64,000 nucleotides of DNA from Rhynchonema sp. JSB1_4 (lineage: Eukaryota; Nematoda; Chromadorea; Monhysterida; Xyalidae), in the NCBI GenBank assembly GCA_030248065.1, contig JASAMV010000928.1, forward strand, positions 1 through 64,000. The letters run 5' to 3'. The notes below the pieces were generated by a model, which saw nothing but the letters and a program-made list of their open reading frames with translations, was not told the origin of the DNA and made no database searches. Position 1 is the stretch's first letter. Each line of letters starts with the position of its first letter. Positions 58,037-64,000 of the stretch are shown here, one piece after another. Both the position numbers and the translations under genes were made by a program.

Positions 58037-60163
58037 ATGTCTAAAATACCTGTTTTTTGGTTCAAAAATGAAAATGAACCGGATGATGGGTACACCCGAC
58101 CATCAATGGTTCTGCTCAAAAGAGTTTACAATGCGGACGGCAAGACCCAGAAACCCAAATATGACGCCGGGGAGATGGTGAAAGTGGCTTGGGGGAATCG
58201 GAAGTATTGGGCGAAAGTAGGAGGAGAGAAGTGAGTGTTTTTTTTTCAGTTTTCTGTGTTGTTGCTTGCACTTCTGTCCGTGCGCCTGTCCATCAGTGTC
58301 ACTTCTGTCTGATTAAGTTTTTCACCGTGGTTGCAAGCGGACTGAACTCTGTTTTTTCGCACTTGTCCAAAAATTTCTCAGGGCCAGTAGCGCGACGACC
58401 GCCCAGGTAAGGGCCGATGTCGAGCAGCAGAGACCAGCTGCTAAACGGCAGCGTGCCAGTAGTTCGGACGACTCGGACCAGTCGGATTTGCAACCAAAAT
58501 CAAGCGAAAGCAGCTCGTCTGACGAGACGTCAGAGGGACCGGAACCAGAAATCGACAGAGGTCCAAAAAAACGTTTCAAACTTTGCACGTTGTGTTTATT
58601 GCGTTGTCCCCGTCCATTTGCCTTCTAAGTTTCACGTTTTTTTTTTTAATTCTGGGCGTTTCAATTAGAATAAATCATCAAACGGGATCACTGAGAATAT
58701 CACAGTATCACCGAACGACTAACAAATCTGGGCTAGGCAAAATAAAGCAAATAATATCACTGAATTTCACTTAGCGCCAGATCGAGTCGACCCCAGTAGA
58801 TCTTGGTCCTTTGGGCGATCTCTTATGTTCGATCTGTGAGCTCCCGTCACTCCACTCCAAGTTGCCTCGAAGCTTCAAAGTTCTGGGCGACCAAGGTTGC
58901 TCGAGAGGCCAACACGGCTGTGTTCAGCTGGACTGTTTACATCTTGCCATGGTGCTGTTGTAGTCTTTTGGTCCGGCTGTAGAAAGGGCGAACATCCACT
59001 GCCATTCACGAATTGTTCGCAATCAATTTATTCTTTTGTTGTCGTGGAATCTTTGTGGGTTAGTGATGTTCTGGGTAGAATCAGCAGACGAGTTCGGTTG
59101 GGGTTACTGTAACTAGTAGTTGGGATGGGAAGGAACGTGATGAATGTTTGGATTTGAGTGATCAAGAAGGGAAAATTCGTCGTCGGTAAAAAAGTCCTAC
59201 CCGACCCGTGTAAAAACCTAAGTTTCACGTCAACTTCATTATAGGAATTCAATTATTACGAGTAACCAGTGTTGCCCTTAAAATTTTTTGGGAATACCAG
59301 GGTACCCCTGAAATTTTTTTCACTCAACTACAGGCACCAGGAAACGCCAGAAGAGGCCTCGGAAACGAGACGAGCGTCGGCAGAAGTTCCAAACAGGACA
59401 GGCACATGAAACCGCAAGTGGTCAACAAAGGGCAGCGCGCACTCCGACTTCTGCGCCGTGCCAAACTACTCAACACTCAGGAAACCACTCACACATGAAA
59501 TGTCACGAAATCACCGAAGAGCGTCAGAGACAAATTTGTGACGAGTTTTGGCAACTCGGTGCGTTTGTAGCAGTGACAATTTTTAGTTTGTTTTCGTTCG
59601 GTCTGCAATAGACTTTATTACATTAGATGCAATAGAATTACAATGGCTACTACAATGTTGTAAAATCTACTACAGGATCCACCGCGCTGCGCCGCGCATT
59701 CGTGCGCGAAAACACGCTGCAACGCGATTCCCTCACTCAAAAGCGCAAAAGTGTAGCCCGCGACTACAAGCTGCGACCGAGCGCCGATTCTCAGAATACT
59801 GTCGATGTGTGTTTGCGAATGTTGGCCAGAACCCTAGCCATGTCAGAGAGCGGGATCAAGAAAATGTTGAAACAAGCCCCGAAACTACCAGCCAAGAAGA
59901 AAACGCACAACAAATTGTCAGAAGAAATGTTACACGCAATCGACGAACACATCAAATCCTTCCCAGTGGTGGAGTCTCACTTCTGCCGTTCGCAAACAAA
60001 ACGCCGCTACCTCGAACCGACCCTGAGCATCAACAAGCTGCACGAGGACTTTGTACGCAGGCGCAAGGAGCTAAATTTGCCGGGGGTGGGGCGTACTGCG
60101 TACGGAAAGCGATTCTGCTCACATCACAATCTCGGCTTTCACAATCCGAAAAAAGATACATAA
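58037..60163 (+). CDS. Basic nuclear-type protein with transposon-derived C-terminal domain
   Basis: Exons 58037-58230, 58382-58572, 59334-59558 and 59676-60163 encode 365 residues in phase. Residues 1-65 include KYDAGEMVKVAWGNRKYWAK, which looks like a small Tudor- or chromo-barrel-type strand pattern. Residues 65-130 are acidic and Ser-rich (SSSDDSDQSD) and residues 130-150 are strongly basic (TRKRQKRPRKRDERRQK). The C-terminal 160 residues contain EHIKSFPVVESHFCR, YLEPTLSINKLHEDF and NLGFHNPKKDT. This last pattern (SFP..ESHYCR...FHxPKKDxC) recurs in many invertebrate transposon-linked proteins that usually continue with a catalytic part. Here the frame stops just after KKD, so either a shortened element or a domesticated gene is likely. 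The assignment rests on motif memory. Confidence 0.7.
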
Positions 60164-63100
60164 CAAATTATGTTTTACCGTTTTAGTGATTTCTTTCTAT
60201 TGTTATGCAGTTGTGTAGTGAATTGTATCCAACAGTATCGTCACGTCGTGTGCGAGAGTAAATGTAAAAAACATTGCTGATTTGAGTGAAATCTGCTTAT
60301 CCTCCATCAAATATCACACACAACTTTAGTGAGTGACTGGTGAATCCACCTGTTTTCTCACATCTTTTTGCTGATCCACGTGCAATATGAAAATGTAGCA
60401 TTATCCAAATTTTCTGTGTGGATGTTTTCGGTATGTACGTATACGCGGATATCGGGATTATCCGAGTATGGACGAGAGCCTATTTTGGAGGACCACACAC
60501 GGAACGTTTCACGACAAAAATCTATTATGCGTCGCAAAACTGCAGTCCCAGCGTCGCTCAATATGTCTTATATGTATGCTTGTGTCACAACCGCAGCAAA
60601 AAAACCGAAAATTGAACCGCTTACGACGTCCCGCGCATGGGAGCTCTCCGAGATTGCGCTGTTTAGAGGGCAAACATCGAATCCTGTGCTGTTTTTTCGT
60701 GTGAGCAGATTTCTGAAAGACATTCCGAGAAATACAAAAGTATATCCATGGTACCCTACGTACTCGTACTTGAACGCACCCATCCGACATCCAGTTTTGG
60801 ATTAGTCGTATTGTGGTGCATGTCCATGTCGTGTTATTTGTGACGCACATGCCGTTTTTCGGCCTTGCTTACGTCAGCGAGCAGTTGGACACGTGAGTCA
60901 TGCCTGGGTTCCATTCCAAACTGCGAGTGGGCTTTTGTGAAATCTTCGGACCTAAATACTCGGCTTTGCACACAATGCAGAAAAAGCGGAAGCTTTTTCA
61001 GAACAAAGAAACCGCGGCAACCATCTTCGACGTCAATATATAAAAGAAGGCACTGAAGTCGACTATCGTCATTTGTTCAAAATTGACTGGAAAAGTGCCT
61101 AAAAGCCGTTTGTTTGCTCAATTTTCACATACCCACACCCGACTGCACTTTGGCCACGATTATCCCACCGAGAGCAATATATTTTGCACCACCTGACTCT
61201 TTCTCACCGCTCAGAAATGCGATTTCTGCTGCCTGCTGCTCTTTTCCGCTGCTGGCCTGGCACAGTTACTATAAATTACACACTCTTTCGAAATCTGGCC
61301 GGTGTCAATGTTCGTGATCGGATAGGATCTGGGGCGTTGGTCTATTTTTTGTATTGAGAAGTTTTGCAACTAACTTTGACCAGCGTAAAAGTTGCAGCAA
61401 GACCAACTGTATAATGAACAACATTTACGCCGGGCGGGTCGAAATTAGTATAGCATCGGTAATTTTTCCGAATTCAAAAAAGCGCGTGACCATGATGGCA
61501 GATTACAATCCGATCATCAAGGTTCATACCGTGACTGCTCTTTTCTCAAATCAGTACGCATTGACGCCGCTTATTATGTACCGGCATTTATTAGGCGTAT
61601 ATGTATATACTGTACATATGTGCTGCAAAAAAAGGACCGGAACCGCCAACTAGCTCTCCGAAAATGGCTCTGTGGTATTTTTCTTCCTGACTCACGAGCA
61701 CATGTGATCTGTCATGCTCATGATGGTAATCTTGTGGTGCAGCGCATACCACGTGCCTACTGGCCCATCCATGTCCAAATTAACAGCGCTGGGAAAAGAG
61801 CACGTATATGATTCGCTGGCTTGGGACTCGTTTTTGGTGTCACATGATAACGATCTGATGATGTACTGGTGCACCGCCCCACTCGGAGAATAAGACGCAA
61901 GATGTCAAACACACCGTGCTGCTGTCAGACGCTAAAAGAGCATCAAATGACAAAAAAAGCAAACGTTTTTCGCCGCTGTTTTTTCTGTCCCCTTTTATGT
62001 GTTTTTCCTTCCTTTTAGTATCCCATCTGCGCGTTAGAATCCCATTTTCAGTAGCTAAGCTACTGTGCCATATTGGCACGCATCTTGACATTTCCTAACG
62101 TGATCGTCGTTTTTTTGGCCAGTTTCACGTTCAAAAATACTGACTCGGCCATGCCTTGACCATGTGCGTCTCTTGGTTGGAGGCCAAGCCAGTATGGCAA
62201 TGGCTGGATTCATACGTACAGATCGAAATTGCTTGTTTACTTTCGCGTATTTGCCGGCCTAGCTCATTGATGCACATGTCGCGGGGAATATTCTTTTTCG
62301 AGGAAATTTTAAGACTTGGTGATAGTGTGGATTTCGGGAAAGCGTTGTGCCGACCTTTTCATTTCATCCATATCGCACTTCATATGCGCACTGTATGTGT
62401 GCGTTTTTTCTCACCTCTATCAATTTGTTCTCAACAGTTTACCCTGACTGACTGACAGCTAGTGACGTCGCTGGCGTTTTTTGACCAATTTCATGTTCGG
62501 GAAAAATCGAAAAGGGACGTCAATTCACCGTGCGTTTGAAGCGCCTCTTGGGAGCAATCTGCCAAATCAAAGGGATTTTATGGCAAAGCTTTTTCGGGTC
62601 CGTGCAAAATCTAAATAGCCTGTTTACTTCCGGCATTGACCGTTTCAGCTCATTACATATACGACACGAGAACATTTCAAGTTTTGCTGATACTGCAATC
62701 TACATTTTCTGGCAGTGACATGATCTGGACACGGCATTTTCTGTAACTATGAGAGTATCCAATATATGGAGTGCTTATGACAACCGGAATATGGGGACTA
62801 AATTGTCTGTCACCAAGATTTCACTGGCGCATAACCACGAAGGAGGTGCACAGTTGTGCGAATTTCAAGTTCCATGATGTCGAACGTCAGAACTCATATC
62901 AGCCCGATCATGGGTGCTCTTCTTTCATTCCGACTCATGTCAAGTTGCTTTCAATAGTTTGCCCAGCTACTGTAAATTCTTGACTGATATTTCATGACGT
63001 CGTCATGGTCGTCATCTTTTTACCAACTTTAAGTTCTAGAAAAAATAGATTAACCATGCGTGCTCCATATACTTCACCATGTTTGGGTCATCCTTGTTCG

Positions 63101-64000
63101 CCCTCGGGAACAGAAACTGTCTATCTGCCTACCGAACCAACACGGATGTCAGCCTTGAGCCAACTTTTTTCTGGTCGGTGCATGCGAATTCGGAAAGTTG
63201 TTTGCGTTTGGTCATGACGAGCAAATTTCGGGCTTGGTTTGCGTTCGTGCGTCTATTTTGCACGTACATACTCCCAGGTGTATAATTTGAGTATATTGTA
63301 GGTTACATGTTATTTACATGATGTCCATTTATACTTTGAGGATATCGGATTACGTCATTACAGTACCTCGTATGTACTGGTACACCTGGGTACATATCTA
63401 GGTTTTGAATCGAAAGAAATTTGCCTCAGTCACCGATTTCACTGATGTTGGTGACTCCTATGCCCTGGCTACGAAAATCCTGATCATGGTGAGAATTGAC
63501 TAAGGCAAGAATACGGTGGCCCAATGAATATGTTGTTCCAGCGCGCACGCCACGAATCTCGATTCATTTTTATTTTTGTATATATACGCCAATCAACTCA
63601 AATGCTGCTTATGCTCCTGTCGCTTTGTGTTACGTCATCCACGTTGTTTGATCATGCGAAAAAGTTTCGAATGTCACATGACCAGCAGAAACGGAGAGGA
63701 ATTTGATTAGCCCAGGCACTATACGTGACTTTGCCTTCTCATGTTTATTCAATCAGTCAATTAGCACTTCAGGGGGGAAAGCCTGTTCTTTCTTTCTGCT
63801 ACCATTGGGAATGGAACCAAAATCAATTTTTGTCTGTACTCGGTGGTTCCATTCCAATAATGTACGATAGCAATCTTGAACCCTCGCATGGAGCCCATCG
63901 AACAATTTATTCTTTCCACGAAATTGTGTATTTGAAACCAAGAGCAAAAAACCTTTGCTTAATTTCATTGTGGACTACGATATGTGTGGCGTGTACTGCC
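60164..64000. other. Right-hand stretch without a supported gene
   Basis: Frames up to 145 codons (for example 60368-60805) have no family signature and overlap one another. A half-copy of the 22611 MITE lies near 61314. A short CTCAG-preceded start at about 61216 (MRFLLPAALFRCW) could be an exon but cannot be supported. Simple GTAC-rich motifs occur near 63360-63400. Confidence 0.4.

Overview
This is a piece of an intron-rich animal nuclear genome. Coding exons are short and bounded by GT..AG introns, with pyrimidine-rich acceptors ending in TTTCAG or similar. The protein families (Ly6-like cell-surface proteins, an ShKT-trypsin, a VARP/ANKRD27 orthologue, an ULK-like kinase, an ABCB transporter, a 7TM receptor) are metazoan. 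An interstitial run of TTAGGC, the nematode-type telomere repeat, plus an ShKT domain points to a nematode or a close invertebrate relative. This is inference, not proof.

Layout: 0.2-3.8 kb holds two minus-strand Ly6-like paralogues, one incomplete and one complete. 8.1-12.0 kb holds plus-strand exons for part of an ABCB transporter (half of a membrane domain plus one nucleotide-binding domain without its H-loop). 12-23 kb is a gene desert with nested DNA transposons. 23.0-28.4 kb is a nine-exon protein kinase resembling ULK/ATG1. 30.2-33.8 kb is a minus-strand, seven-exon secreted serine protease with an N-terminal ShKT domain. 34.5-35.0 kb is a third Ly6-like gene, frameshifted in exon 1. 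36.7-40.0 kb is a minus-strand, low-complexity protein with a GATA-like CxxC half-finger. 40.0-46.6 kb is a stack of inserted non-autonomous DNA elements. 46.66-57.2 kb is a complete 22-exon ANKRD27/VARP gene, and its first intron contains an antisense single-exon 7TM receptor. 58.0-60.2 kb is a four-exon basic nuclear-type protein ending in a transposon-like domain. I see no convincing gene in 60.2-64 kb.

The exon models were built by hand: reading phase was tracked across every junction, and summed exon lengths divide by three for the four complete multi-exon genes of known family (Ly6 at 3.7 kb, kinase, protease, ANKRD27). The genes are not an operon-like set. The most coherent story is the mobile DNA. 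At least ten families of short inverted-repeat elements are present. Several show intact TA or 8-bp target duplications, some are nested in each other, and some have been taken into host genes: a receptor C-terminus and, probably, a kinase polyadenylation signal. Most named features are the first description this reader will have, so coordinates of splice junctions are given in each entry.
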